Origin: an uncultured Bacteroidota bacterium
Lineage (GTDB): Bacteria; Bacteroidota; Bacteroidia; Chitinophagales; Chitinophagaceae
DNA length: 33,731 nucleotides
Assembly (NCBI GenBank): GCA_903958045.1
Contig: CAJBRT010000002.1
Span: 1 to 33,731 of the forward strand
Reading direction: 5' to 3'
In this document: in pieces, positions 1 through 9,646 of the stretch
Layout of the letters: every line of letters begins with the position of its first letter
How positions within the stretch are numbered: position 1 is the first letter of the stretch
Translations under genes and position numbers: made by a program
The notes under the pieces: model-generated
Database searches by the model: none
What the model was told of the DNA's origin: nothing
Seen by the model: only the letters and a program-made list of their open reading frames with translations

Positions 1-230
1 CAGCAGCTACACCACCTCTCACGCCAGAGGGGATGACATCACAATTAGTAAAGGTTGGCACATGCAGCGGGTGAGACATGTGAAAAAACATCACATCTGC
101 CTCTGTGATAGGTCCAAGCTTAGGCACCTCCTCCCTGCGGCCCTTTCCAGCACCACCGCCTTTCCCTCGCGCTTTTCCACGAGCACTCAGGGGCGGTGGC
201 TTTGAAACGACTGAGGGGGTTGAGTCACGA
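1..230. other. Compositionally distinct left edge, possible chimera or foreign fragment
   Basis: By hand count 99 of the first 180 bases are G or C (55%; 65% in 121-180), while the coding DNA that follows is about one third G/C. On the minus strand one reading frame stays open from about position 230 to position 1. It encodes a Gly/Lys/Arg-rich stretch (around KARGKGGGAGKGR) followed by an ordinary-looking sequence (MFFHMSHPLHVPTF). That frame hits a TGA as soon as it enters the AT-rich DNA. Plus frame 2 is also open over most of the segment, so openness alone proves little. I do not recognise the protein. A junction near 220-235 would explain both the composition step and the loss of the frame. 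Chimeric assembly at a contig end, or a recent insertion, are the simplest readings. Confidence 0.5.
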
Positions 231-2244
231 TTATATCATTGAAAATGAAAAAGCACTCATCGGTTATCCTTCTATTGTCCAAAATTTACTACTAAGAGAT
301 AGTATACAAGCTGCGGTTTTTGAAAACAGAAAATGGATTGAATCAAATTTGGCGCTATCTGACAATCAAAAATTTAAGTGGCTACGTGGCTTCAATAATT
401 TATTATCTGAAATTCAATTAGGACTAAAACTCCATCAATTAAATGGTCAACAAGTGATGCCTACTATTCAGGCATTTACGTCTGCCATGCAGCTGAGCGC
501 AAAAGGGCTAAACATAAGCGCTATTATTGAAAATGAAGATAGTAAGGTAGGAACTATTGTTCTAGCTACCGGTAGCTTTACGGATAATATAGGCTATGCT
601 GCGTCGAGAGATATGTTGGTATTAAAAAACTGCCAGAACAACCCGGGGCAAATTTTACAAATTTTAGACAAACAAGGCACCGACATTTCTAGTAATAGAT
701 ACGCTGATAGTTTACTCATTGCCGCTGCTTTTAACAACACAGAAATGGTATACAACTATGCGGCAGCGCCAAGTGCCCTTGGTAAAAAAATACAGTCTAT
801 TCATCATCCGCTTGTTCAATGGATTGGCAGGCTTGCATATATGAAAACAGGACGCTATTATTATCCGTTTTTAGACGCCCTCTATACCGGCAAAATGAGT
901 ATCGATACCATTACACCACTCATACCAGAAGACCAGTCCGAAAATTATTTTAAACTTCTGGTGCATACCAGCATCCAACAAGTACAAAGAAAAAAAGCAG
1001 GGCAAAAATTAGTAGCAGCAACAGCGCTTTTGACAAAACTTAAAAGCCGGGTAATGGAACTGTATGTTAATGATATCAATGGTTTACATCAAACCGAAGC
1101 AAGTAGTGTAAGGTTTAAAAAACTAGCTAACTTATCCGTTGAAGAGCTTTATTATATAGCAGTACTTGGTGCCGATGAACTCTACACGTCTAGTTTTGTA
1201 TCAGGCATTTACCCGCTTATTATACAAAAACTGGGAACCAAAACTACACATGATTTATTTGAAATGGTGCATCAAGATTATTTCAAAAAATTTATTGCAT
1301 TAGCCGCCAATTACAATACGCTTCAAGATTTTTTATCGCATATGCCATTAGAAGCAAGGGGTTATTATATGCGCAGCTTTGTGCGTGATTTAGACAAAGT
1401 GCCCACACTAGAAGACGCTGTTGATGTAGCAGATGCTTTTTCAAGTATTTCAGATACCAGCCTGCGAAATTTATTACTTACAGAAATTAGAAAAAATAAA
1501 AACAGTGCGCTCTATGCGTTATTAGATGACTTGTGCACGGCGGTGGTAGAGGACAAACAAACAAAAAATAGTTCGCATACACTACTCAACAGCGTTGGAC
1601 TACTTGGATTTAATGCATTAAAAAACAATCAACAAAAAGTAGTTATCAGACAATATTTTTATGGCGATAAAGATGGCGCGCAAATATTTAATGCCTTTAT
1701 CAATAGTTTTAACAAGCCTGGTTGGAAGACAAACAAACAAAAATATTTTACAGAAGTGAGTAGCACAAATGGCCGTGTAAGTATTTATGCAAACGTTCCA
1801 CTTGATGAAAAAGAAGAACTCGATTTAAAAGCACAAGACAGTTTAACGGCTTTTTTAATAGCACAAGAAATAATACCTAGCATTATTGTTCATAGAGGAC
1901 ATAGCTATTATGCAAACCATACGATTGCAGGCATTGATAGTAGTGCCAAACTTGTGCTACTAGGGAGTTGTGGCGGTTATCAAAAATTAGCTTCGGTACT
2001 AAACCGCGCGCCAGAAACGCAGGTAATTGCGAGCAAACAAATAGGTAAAGGAGTCATTAACGCAGCACTCTTACGACAAATAGCGGAGACACTGGAAAAA
2101 GGAAAAGATATTGAATGGCGCAGTATTTGGAAACAACTAAATGAGCAACTAAACGGTGCTGCTAAAACAAGTTTCCAAGACTATATACCTCCCTATAAAA
2201 ATATAGGACTCATGCTCTTGAAAACATATCGAGCAGCGCAATAA
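196..2244 (+). CDS. Large uncharacterised protein with putative C-terminal His/Cys (caspase-fold-like) site; 5' end uncertain
   Basis: I do not recognise a named family. The GTG at 196 is only formal. It lies in the G/C-rich edge segment, and the first in-frame ATG comes much later, so the native N-terminus is probably lost upstream of a junction near 230. Residues about 15-500 (numbered from the GTG) look alpha-helical and soluble, with no signal peptide or membrane segment. The C-terminal part (about 540-682) looks alpha/beta. A strand ends in VHRGHSYY with H566 and H569, followed by a second strand ending in LVLLGSCGGY with C592. A His followed 20-40 residues later by a Cys at the end of a hydrophobic strand is the pattern of clan CD peptidases (caspase, gingipain, CHAT), but the usual His-Gly pair is not strict here. 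The C-terminal motif DYIPPYKNIG suggests a conserved terminal block. The gene converges on the MBL hydrolase gene with a 5-bp gap. Real gene: near certain. Peptidase role: speculative. Confidence 0.8.
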   Translation: MALKRLRGLSHDYIIENEKALIGYPSIVQNLLLRDSIQAAVFENRKWIESNLALSDNQKFKWLRGFNNLLSEIQLGLKLHQLNGQQVMPTIQAFTSAMQLSAKGLNISAIIENEDSKVGTIVLATGSFTDNIGYAASRDMLVLKNCQNNPGQILQILDKQGTDISSNRYADSLLIAAAFNNTEMVYNYAAAPSALGKKIQSIHHPLVQWIGRLAYMKTGRYYYPFLDALYTGKMSIDTITPLIPEDQSENYFKLLVHTSIQQVQRKKAGQKLVAATALLTKLKSRVMELYVNDINGLHQTEASSVRFKKLANLSVEELYYIAVLGADELYTSSFVSGIYPLIIQKLGTKTTHDLFEMVHQDYFKKFIALAANYNTLQDFLSHMPLEARGYYMRSFVRDLDKVPTLEDAVDVADAFSSISDTSLRNLLLTEIRKNKNSALYALLDDLCTAVVEDKQTKNSSHTLLNSVGLLGFNALKNNQQKVVIRQYFYGDKDGAQIFNAFINSFNKPGWKTNKQKYFTEVSSTNGRVSIYANVPLDEKEELDLKAQDSLTAFLIAQEIIPSIIVHRGHSYYANHTIAGIDSSAKLVLLGSCGGYQKLASVLNRAPETQVIASKQIGKGVINAALLRQIAETLEKGKDIEWRSIWKQLNEQLNGAAKTSFQDYIPPYKNIGLMLLKTYRAAQ

Positions 2245-2249
2245 ATGAT

Positions 2250-2885
2250 TTACAAAAAAGGATTGTTTCGTTTTTCGTAGCCAATGGTTGTTTTAATGCC
2301 ATGACCAGCATACACCGCTGTTTCGTCGGGTAACACCCAAAGCTTTTCTCGAATACTATGTAAGAGCGTTTCTGAATCGCCACCAGGAAGGTCGGTTCTT
2401 CCAATACTTCCTCTAAATAAAACGTCGCCACCCATCAAATCACCTTGGGACGGAATATAAAAGCAAATACTTCCGGGCGAATGACCTGGCGCTAAAATCA
2501 CATGAATTTCAGTGTCTCCTAATAAAACGGTGTCGCCATCATTTAAAAAATGGAGTGGCCCCGCATAGTTTTGAAAGGGCAAACCCCAACGCTCTCCCGA
2601 TAGCGGAGCTAGGGCTAACATAGCTTCCTCATTTGGATGTAAATGCAGCTCCAAGCCATAAGTTTCATGCACCCATTTGTTGCCAAACACATGATCGAGG
2701 TGGCAATGCGTATTGAGCAGGTACACCGGCGTTAAACCTGTATCAGTAAGGAAATTTTGTAAGGTTTCCTGCTCTGCGGGGAAGTAACAACCTGGGTCAA
2801 TGATGATTGCTTTGCCCTCGTTGTTGTATAAAACATAGGTATTTTCTGAAATTGGGCTAAAAGTGAAGGCTTTAATATGGATCAT
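2250..2885 (-). CDS. MBL-fold metallo-hydrolase (glyoxalase II-like)
   Basis: A 211-residue soluble metallo-beta-lactamase-fold hydrolase. The metal-binding signature THCHLDH is clear (HxHxDH). It is followed by the downstream metal ligands in APGHSPGS and GGDVLF and by the C-terminal block AGHGIKTTIGYEKRNNPF, which is typical of the short glyoxalase II-like subgroup (YcbL/GloB-like). Members of this subgroup hydrolyse thioesters such as S-lactoylglutathione, but many have unknown substrates, and this species may not make glutathione, so the substrate is left open. The ATG start lies 59 bp from the divergent outer-membrane protein gene. There is no signal peptide, so it is expected in the cytoplasm. 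It is full length for the subgroup. Confidence 0.9.
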   Translation of the reverse strand: MIHIKAFTFSPISENTYVLYNNEGKAIIIDPGCYFPAEQETLQNFLTDTGLTPVYLLNTHCHLDHVFGNKWVHETYGLELHLHPNEEAMLALAPLSGERWGLPFQNYAGPLHFLNDGDTVLLGDTEIHVILAPGHSPGSICFYIPSQGDLMGGDVLFRGSIGRTDLPGGDSETLLHSIREKLWVLPDETAVYAGHGIKTTIGYEKRNNPFL

Positions 2886-2944
2886 ACGCGTTTTATGAAA
2901 ATTTTACGAGGTAATTGACTAATTTTAAAAAATTAAGTTCGGAT

Positions 2945-5900
2945 ATGAAATTGAAAAGAATAGGACTAATTTTTATCATGAGTAGTTTGGCTTTTTTTGG
3001 CCAGGCTCAGGTGAATGCTGTTGAGTATGGTAAGAATAGAGTGCAATATAAAAAACTGGTTTGGAAGTTTCATCAATCACCCAATTTTAATACCTATACT
3101 TCACAAGGTGGCGTAGAACTTGGCAAGTTTGTGGCACAGGTAGCAGAGCAGGAATTAAGCGCTATCGAAAATTTTGTAGAATACGCTTTACAACGTAGAG
3201 CCAATATTATCGTGTACAGTAATTATGATGATTATAAAAGCAGCAATATTGGACTTGGATCCGATTGGCAAAGTGCTGGTGGTTTGACCAAGCTTGTGAA
3301 CAATAAAATTGTGGTTTACTTTGATGGTAACCACGCGAATTTAAAAAGACAAGTTAAAGAAGGCATTGCAAAAGTATTATCTGATAATTTACTCTTTGGA
3401 GAAGACATTGGAGAATTTGCTAGCAACCAAGCATTACTTGATTTACCCAAATGGATGTTAGACGGGTATGTTGCATATGCTGCCGAAAACTGGAGTGTAG
3501 AAAAAGACGATGCGCTCAAAAGTGCCATGCTTAGTGGCAGGTACAATACTTTTTATCAGTTTGCATTTGATAAGCCAACCCTTGCAGGGCATGCATTCTG
3601 GAATTTTATAAGTGTAAAGTATAGAAAAGAAAATATTACCTACCTACTTTATTTAGCTAGAATTTATAAAAACTTAAACAGCGCCTTTTTAAAAGTTTGT
3701 AAAAAGAAATTTAAAGAAGTATTGTCTGAATTCATGGAATATGAACAAGATAAATACGCAAAAGATATTCGTCAACGAAAAAATTCACCAAAAGGTCAAT
3801 TGAATATTTCGGAAGACGTTTCTAAAAAAGATTATTTCAGATTTCAAGCCAACCCCAATCCAAAAAGCAACAATTATGCGGTGGTAGAATTTAACAGAGG
3901 TATTTACAGTGTAAAGCTGATGGAAAATTTTTACGATGGTCGTGTACTTTTAAAATCAGGCGTAAGAACCAACCAAGGAGATATCAACCCCAACTATCCC
4001 ATCATGGCTTGGGATAACAAAGGCACCAGATTACTAGTGATTTATTCGGAAGAAGGCACTATTAAAATGTTCGTGTATGACGTGGTAACACGCATTAAGA
4101 GGTTCAAGCAAAAAATTGAGGGCATCGATCAAATTTTAGATGCATCCTATATGCTAGACGCCAATAATGTAGTGATGAGTGCTGCAAAAAATGGACATAC
4201 CGATATTTACACCTATAAAATTGAAGAGAACCAATTAACGCAGTTTACAGACGATGTTTACGATGACTTGCATCCAAGTTTTGTTTCTTTTCCTAACAAA
4301 TCGGGTATTCTATTTTCGTCCAATAGGCCTAGCCCGTATGCACCTAACAGCGATACTGCCATTCCTAGCAGGTACCATTTCAATATTTTTATGGTAGACT
4401 ATTTAAACAATAGTAAGAACAAACAAATTACACAGCTCACCAATCTAAAATATGGAAACACGAGCTATCCAATGGGCTACAACACCAATCACTTTACTTT
4501 TGTATCCGACGAAAACGGTGTAGGAAATAGATGGGCTGGATTTTTTGCAACCCAAAGAAATGGACTAGATACCCTGTATCATATTGGGGACGATATGCTA
4601 CGCAACGCATCGCCCAAAGAAATTGACTCTACCCTTAATGCATGGCAAAGAGAGAAACCGGATAGCATTAGTTTTTTTCAGGTATACAAAGACTCTACCT
4701 ACACATTCCCCATTACCAACTACCAAAGTTCATTACTTGAAACTAGAATAGCTGGCGACAAAGGACAGGTGAGTGAAGTAAGACGTGAAGGGGATTATAA
4801 ATTTTTGTATAAGCTACGCGTAGACTCTATTGCACTTAAAAAAAGAAACCTCAATCTAAGACCCACTACTTTCATGAAAAAAGTAATGGACGACATGAGG
4901 GCATCAGAAGGTAAAGCCATTGTATACAAAAAAACAATTGACACCTCGTCGAGAGCCAATCTTTTTCAATCAGAATTTTCAGATGAACCCACAGATAGTT
5001 TTTCTGTAAAAAGAGCTGAAATACTAACTGCGAAGGCAAAAAATATTTTAAACGACTCCAAGCTTTATGATTACCGACTTAAATTTAGTAGCGACTATAT
5101 TTTAAGTGGTTTTTCAAACAACTTACTACTCAATAGATACCAGCCCTATGCAGGTGGCTCGGGTCCCATTCAATTAAACAACGGTAATAATTTCAATTTT
5201 AATTTAAGAATTGGTACCAGTGATTTATTAGAGGACCAGAAGTTTATGGGCGGTATTCGTTTTGGAACCGATTTAAAAGACAAGGATATTATTTTTAGTT
5301 ACCAGAATTTTAAAAAGAGATTGGATTGGGGTACTACTTATTACAGAAGCAATGTAACCAACTATTTTAATTCTCCTTTTACCAATATGCTCATTACCAA
5401 TTTATACCAAGGTAACATTGCATATCCTTTTAACGAAGTAAAAAGTTTACGTGCCACTTTTGGCCTTCGTATAGACAGAGGTATTTTAAAATCTTACGAC
5501 AATAGAGTGGGTTATCCGGATCCAGGGGCTCTTTCCTACCCTGACACGGTTAATAAATTTATGGTGTCGCGCATAGAGTATGTACATGATAATACCATTA
5601 ACCCCACTCAAAATATTTGGAACGGACTCCGTTATAAAGTATTCTTTGACATCAATATGCCAAGCATTAAAACAGAAATGAATAATGGTAAGGCTACCTT
5701 AAACTTAGGTTTTGATGCGCGCTACTATTATAAAATTTACAGAAATTTTATTTGGGCCGGCCGAGCTGCTGCTGATTTTTCGTGGGGTGGACAAAAAATT
5801 ATTTACTACTTAGGAGGTGTTGATAGTTGGATCAATCCAAAGTTTAATGGTCAAAATTTTCCTGCACAGGACCAGAGCTATGCTTTCCAATCCTTAGCTG

Positions 5901-6298
5901 TAAATATGAGAGGCTACCAACAAAATATTGCAAATGGTAACAATGCCTTTGTCATCAATTCTGAATTTAGACTACCGCTTTTTGCAACTATATTTAATAA
6001 ACCCATCAACAACGCATTTCTACGCAACTTCCAACTCACGCAGTTTATTGATTTAGGCACGGCATGGAATGGCAAGTACAACGGCATTAAACGCCCAGGT
6101 GATGTGATTGTTGACGCCACCTCCCCTGTGGTCGTAAAACTTGATGCGGGCGGACTTGGGCCTTTTGCGGGTGGTTATGGCTTTGGAGTTAGAAGTACCC
6201 TACTTGGCTACTTTATGAAACTAGACGCTGCATGGCCTATGAAAGGCGTGTTTAAAGGAAAGCCAATTTATTACTTCTCGCTAGGATTTGACTTTTAA
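2945..6298 (+). CDS. Outer-membrane protein: degenerate peptidase-like domain, TolB-like propeller, C-terminal beta-barrel
   Basis: A 1117-residue exported protein. I start it at the ATG at 2945, because this places a normal signal peptide (MKLKRIGLIFIMSSLAFFGQAQ, residues 1-22) at the N-terminus. A TTG 30 bp upstream would only add a polar leader. Residues about 30-230 resemble the gluzincin peptidases that precede propellers in Bacteroidota, but where HExxH is expected the sequence reads R135-Q-V-K-E139, and the downstream Glu position reads WMLDGY with D173, so catalysis is probably lost. Residues about 270-560 contain repeated YDDLHPSF / ILFSSNRP / FTFVSDENG motifs typical of TolB/PD40 blades. 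Residues about 700-1117 are rich in alternating aromatic strands and end in YYFSLGFDF, with the terminal Phe expected of outer-membrane barrels (BamA/porin-like). The likely role is a surface or assembly/transport protein. The 3' end overlaps nth by 18 bp, convergently. Confidence 0.85.
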   Translation: MKLKRIGLIFIMSSLAFFGQAQVNAVEYGKNRVQYKKLVWKFHQSPNFNTYTSQGGVELGKFVAQVAEQELSAIENFVEYALQRRANIIVYSNYDDYKSSNIGLGSDWQSAGGLTKLVNNKIVVYFDGNHANLKRQVKEGIAKVLSDNLLFGEDIGEFASNQALLDLPKWMLDGYVAYAAENWSVEKDDALKSAMLSGRYNTFYQFAFDKPTLAGHAFWNFISVKYRKENITYLLYLARIYKNLNSAFLKVCKKKFKEVLSEFMEYEQDKYAKDIRQRKNSPKGQLNISEDVSKKDYFRFQANPNPKSNNYAVVEFNRGIYSVKLMENFYDGRVLLKSGVRTNQGDINPNYPIMAWDNKGTRLLVIYSEEGTIKMFVYDVVTRIKRFKQKIEGIDQILDASYMLDANNVVMSAAKNGHTDIYTYKIEENQLTQFTDDVYDDLHPSFVSFPNKSGILFSSNRPSPYAPNSDTAIPSRYHFNIFMVDYLNNSKNKQITQLTNLKYGNTSYPMGYNTNHFTFVSDENGVGNRWAGFFATQRNGLDTLYHIGDDMLRNASPKEIDSTLNAWQREKPDSISFFQVYKDSTYTFPITNYQSSLLETRIAGDKGQVSEVRREGDYKFLYKLRVDSIALKKRNLNLRPTTFMKKVMDDMRASEGKAIVYKKTIDTSSRANLFQSEFSDEPTDSFSVKRAEILTAKAKNILNDSKLYDYRLKFSSDYILSGFSNNLLLNRYQPYAGGSGPIQLNNGNNFNFNLRIGTSDLLEDQKFMGGIRFGTDLKDKDIIFSYQNFKKRLDWGTTYYRSNVTNYFNSPFTNMLITNLYQGNIAYPFNEVKSLRATFGLRIDRGILKSYDNRVGYPDPGALSYPDTVNKFMVSRIEYVHDNTINPTQNIWNGLRYKVFFDINMPSIKTEMNNGKATLNLGFDARYYYKIYRNFIWAGRAAADFSWGGQKIIYYLGGVDSWINPKFNGQNFPAQDQSYAFQSLAVNMRGYQQNIANGNNAFVINSEFRLPLFATIFNKPINNAFLRNFQLTQFIDLGTAWNGKYNGIKRPGDVIVDATSPVVVKLDAGGLGPFAGGYGFGVRSTLLGYFMKLDAAWPMKGVFKGKPIYYFSLGFDF

Positions 6299-6937
6299 TA
6301 CCTTGGTATTGTAATAACGGCAGTATGCGTGCAGGCCACAGCTGTCACATTTTGGCGATCTGGCAAGACAGGTATACCTGCCATGTAATATTAGCCAGTG
6401 GTGTGCTTTGTGCACCAGTTCCGAAGGAATATTTTTGATGAGTTCTTTTTCTACGGCAAGAGGCGTACTTGCTTTTTGTAACACAAGCCCTAATCTTTTA
6501 CTTACCCTAAATACATGTGTATCTACGGCCATGTTGGGTTGCTGATCAATCACACTCGTAATTACATTGGCCGTTTTTCGACCCACCCCCGGAAGCTCCA
6601 CCAGTTCATCTACTGTCATAGGAACTTCGCCGCCAAATTTGGAGAGCAGTAAATTAGCCATGCCAATTAAATGCTTGGACTTATTACTTGGATAAGAAAT
6701 GCTTTTTATGAGTGCAAACATCTCATCAAAACTTGCCTTAGCCATTTTTTGTGGTGTCGGAAATTTTGCAAAAATAGAAGGTGTGGTAAGGTTCACGCGC
6801 TTATCGGTACACTGGGCAGATAAAATAACGGCAACCAATAGCTCAAAAGGATTGTTGTATAAAAGCTCGGTTTCCGCGATAGGAACCTGCGCTTCAAAAT
6901 AAGCAATGACGCCCGCGTATCTTTCTTTTTTAGTCAT
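6281..6937 (-). CDS. nth: Endonuclease III
   Basis: A bifunctional DNA glycosylase/AP lyase that removes oxidised pyrimidines in base-excision repair. At 218 residues it is full length. The helix-hairpin-helix LPGVGRKTA carries the catalytic lysine K121, and VDTHV carries the catalytic aspartate D139, matching K120/D138 of the E. coli enzyme. The C-terminus holds the 4Fe-4S ligands with the canonical spacing C-x6-C-x2-C-x5-C (CLARSPKCDSCGLHAYC). It is the last gene of a minus-strand run eno / ftsB-like / 75-aa protein / nth, 7 bp downstream of its neighbour, so it is probably co-transcribed. Its tail overlaps the convergent outer-membrane protein gene by 18 bp. Confidence 0.97.
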   Translation of the reverse strand: MTKKERYAGVIAYFEAQVPIAETELLYNNPFELLVAVILSAQCTDKRVNLTTPSIFAKFPTPQKMAKASFDEMFALIKSISYPSNKSKHLIGMANLLLSKFGGEVPMTVDELVELPGVGRKTANVITSVIDQQPNMAVDTHVFRVSKRLGLVLQKASTPLAVEKELIKNIPSELVHKAHHWLILHGRYTCLARSPKCDSCGLHAYCRYYNTKVLKVKS

Positions 6938-6944
6938 GGAAATA

Positions 6945-7172
6945 CTAGTCCAATCCTTTTTTAGAATAATTTTTAACCGCTTTTAATGAAAAAAGAGAGG
7001 GTCTTTTGAGTTCTAATGCATTCAGCTGGGCAATGGAACGGCGCAGCATTTTTAACTGTTCTTCGAGTTCGTAAGAACCTTGTTCTAAGGCAGTATCAAT
7101 GGCATCAGCTGTGGCTTTGGGGCACTCCTTGTAGAGATACAACAACAAATCTTCCTCTTTAAACGGTTCCAT
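6945..7172 (-). CDS. Small soluble protein, anti-sigma-like N-terminal helix
   Basis: A 75-residue protein with no signal peptide or membrane segment, predicted to be helical. The opening MEPFKEEDLLLYLYKE, followed by a run of small residues and an EL-rich helix, resembles the short helical modules at the N-terminus of Bacteroidota anti-sigma proteins (EEDLxxYhY...). No zinc ligands are present. The function is unknown. It lies 7 bp upstream of nth and 28 bp downstream of the ftsB-like gene, all on the minus strand, so it is likely part of the eno operon. Codon use and composition match the neighbours, which supports a real gene. Confidence 0.75.
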   Translation of the reverse strand: MEPFKEEDLLLYLYKECPKATADAIDTALEQGSYELEEQLKMLRRSIAQLNALELKRPSLFSLKAVKNYSKKGLD

Positions 7173-7200
7173 ACCCCTTATAAACGAGATAGGACCTGCT

Positions 7201-7503
7201 TTATTTTGTGGTAGCCAAAGAATCTTCGATAATATAAACGTCTTCGCCGTCGCGCTTCATGAGGTAACGTTCGCGCGCAAATTTTTCGAGGGCAGCAGGA
7301 TCATTTTGCAAATCGGTAAGCTCGGCTTTGGCTTTTTCAATTTGTTCTTGGTAATACTTTTTTTTAGTTTCCAACTTGTCAAGTTCGGCCATCGTTTCCT
7401 TTTGCTGAAAATAATTACGCTGGTCAAAAAATAACATCCATACAATAAAAAATATGCCTGCGAGGAGGTATTTATTGGTTAGTATGGATGTTACTTTTTT
7501 CAT
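7201..7503 (-). CDS. FtsB/DivIC-like septum formation initiator
   Basis: A 100-residue bitopic membrane protein of the divisome. The start is taken at the ATG at 7503. The longer frame from 7527 would overlap enolase by 14 bp and add an implausible leader before MKKVTSILTNKYLLAG. A short cytoplasmic N-terminus is followed by one membrane segment (about residues 11-26, LLAGIFFIVWMLFF). A heptad-rich coiled coil (about 32-75) then ends in the family motif DPAALEKFARERYLMKRDGE. FtsB homologues form a coiled-coil complex with FtsL and FtsQ and activate septal wall synthesis. The position directly downstream of eno is the arrangement seen in many bacteria (eno-ftsB), which supports the call. Confidence 0.9.
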   Translation of the reverse strand: MKKVTSILTNKYLLAGIFFIVWMLFFDQRNYFQQKETMAELDKLETKKKYYQEQIEKAKAELTDLQNDPAALEKFARERYLMKRDGEDVYIIEDSLATTK

Positions 7504-7513
7504 TATGAAAATT

Positions 7514-8821
<1,308 letters not shown>

Positions 8822-8855
8822 TTATTACTAATTAGTTTGATATTAAGGATGCAAT

Positions 8856-9584
8856 TTAAGCATTTATATGCGTTTCTGAACCACTTGTTAGTCCTCTAAA
8901 TACAGATTCTAGGCTCTGGCTCTTGTTACTTAAAAGATTAGTCAATAAATCGTTGGCCACAATTTGACCTTTTGATAATATCAGGGCGCTAGCACAAATG
9001 GCTTCTACTTCTTGCAGTATATGTGACGAAAAGAGCACTGTTTTGACCTGCCCTTGCTCCCTAATGACGTTTCTGATTTCAATAATTTGGTTGGGGTCAA
9101 GGCCAGAAGTTGGCTCGTCTAACAATATAACAGACGGGTTATGAATAAGCGCTGCGGCGAGACCTACACGCTGCTTATAACCTTTTGACAATTGACCTAT
9201 TTTTTTATGCGACTCGGCGCCTAGGCCGGTAAGTTCAATACTATTTGCAACAGCATTGGATACGCCTTCGATTACGTGCACTTTACCAATAAAACTGAGG
9301 TACTCTTTAACGTACATGTCGTAGTAAAGTGGGTTGGCTTCTGCCAAATAGCCTATTTGCTTTTTGGCTGCAATCGGATCTTTAACCACATCAATGCCGT
9401 TAACGGTAATTGATCCAGCATCGGGCGTTAAATAGCCGGCAATCATTTTGAGTGTCGTGCTTTTTCCGGCGCCATTGGGTCCTAAAAAACCAACCACAGC
9501 GCCGGCCGCCAAAGAAAAACTGATGGACTGCACTGCTTTTTGCGTACCGTAGTTTTTACTTACCTCTTTTACCTCAATAGACAT
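8856..9584 (-). CDS. gldA: ABC transporter ATP-binding protein, GldA-like
   Basis: A 242-residue cytoplasmic ATPase subunit. It has Walker A GPNGAGKST (residues 35-43), the signature LSKGYKQR (132-139), Walker B VILLDEPTSGLDP (from 152) and the H-loop histidine at about 188. The segment AEANPLYYDMYVKEYL closely follows the gliding-motility GldA subgroup, which works with GldF and GldG to export an unknown substrate. No gldF or gldG lies in this window, so the symbol rests on sequence resemblance only. It could be an ATPase for another ABC-2 type exporter. The ATG at 9584 sits only 5 bp after a perfect promoter -7 element, so transcripts may be nearly leaderless. Confidence 0.85.
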   Translation of the reverse strand: MSIEVKEVSKNYGTQKAVQSISFSLAAGAVVGFLGPNGAGKSTTLKMIAGYLTPDAGSITVNGIDVVKDPIAAKKQIGYLAEANPLYYDMYVKEYLSFIGKVHVIEGVSNAVANSIELTGLGAESHKKIGQLSKGYKQRVGLAAALIHNPSVILLDEPTSGLDPNQIIEIRNVIREQGQVKTVLFSSHILQEVEAICASALILSKGQIVANDLLTNLLSNKSQSLESVFRGLTSGSETHINA

Positions 9585-9588
9585 AATA

Positions 9589-9596
9589 CAAAGATA
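9589..9596 (-). promoter_or_regulatory. Candidate -7 element for gldA-like gene
   Basis: Read on the minus strand this is TATCTTTG, a perfect match to the Bacteroidota -7 consensus TAnnTTTG. It ends 5 bp before the gldA ATG, so transcription would start at or within a base or two of the start codon. No TTG sits at the expected -33 distance. A chance match is possible, since an 8-mer with two free positions is not rare in AT-rich DNA. Confidence 0.4.
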
Positions 9597-9646
9597 TCAT
9601 TTCTTGTAAGAGCCGGCCACTTCAATTTCATAAACTATCTATAAAA

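Noticed and set aside
2915..2944. TTG start for the outer-membrane protein at 2915.
   Set aside because: It places a polar 10-residue leader before a textbook signal peptide; the ATG at 2945 is preferred.
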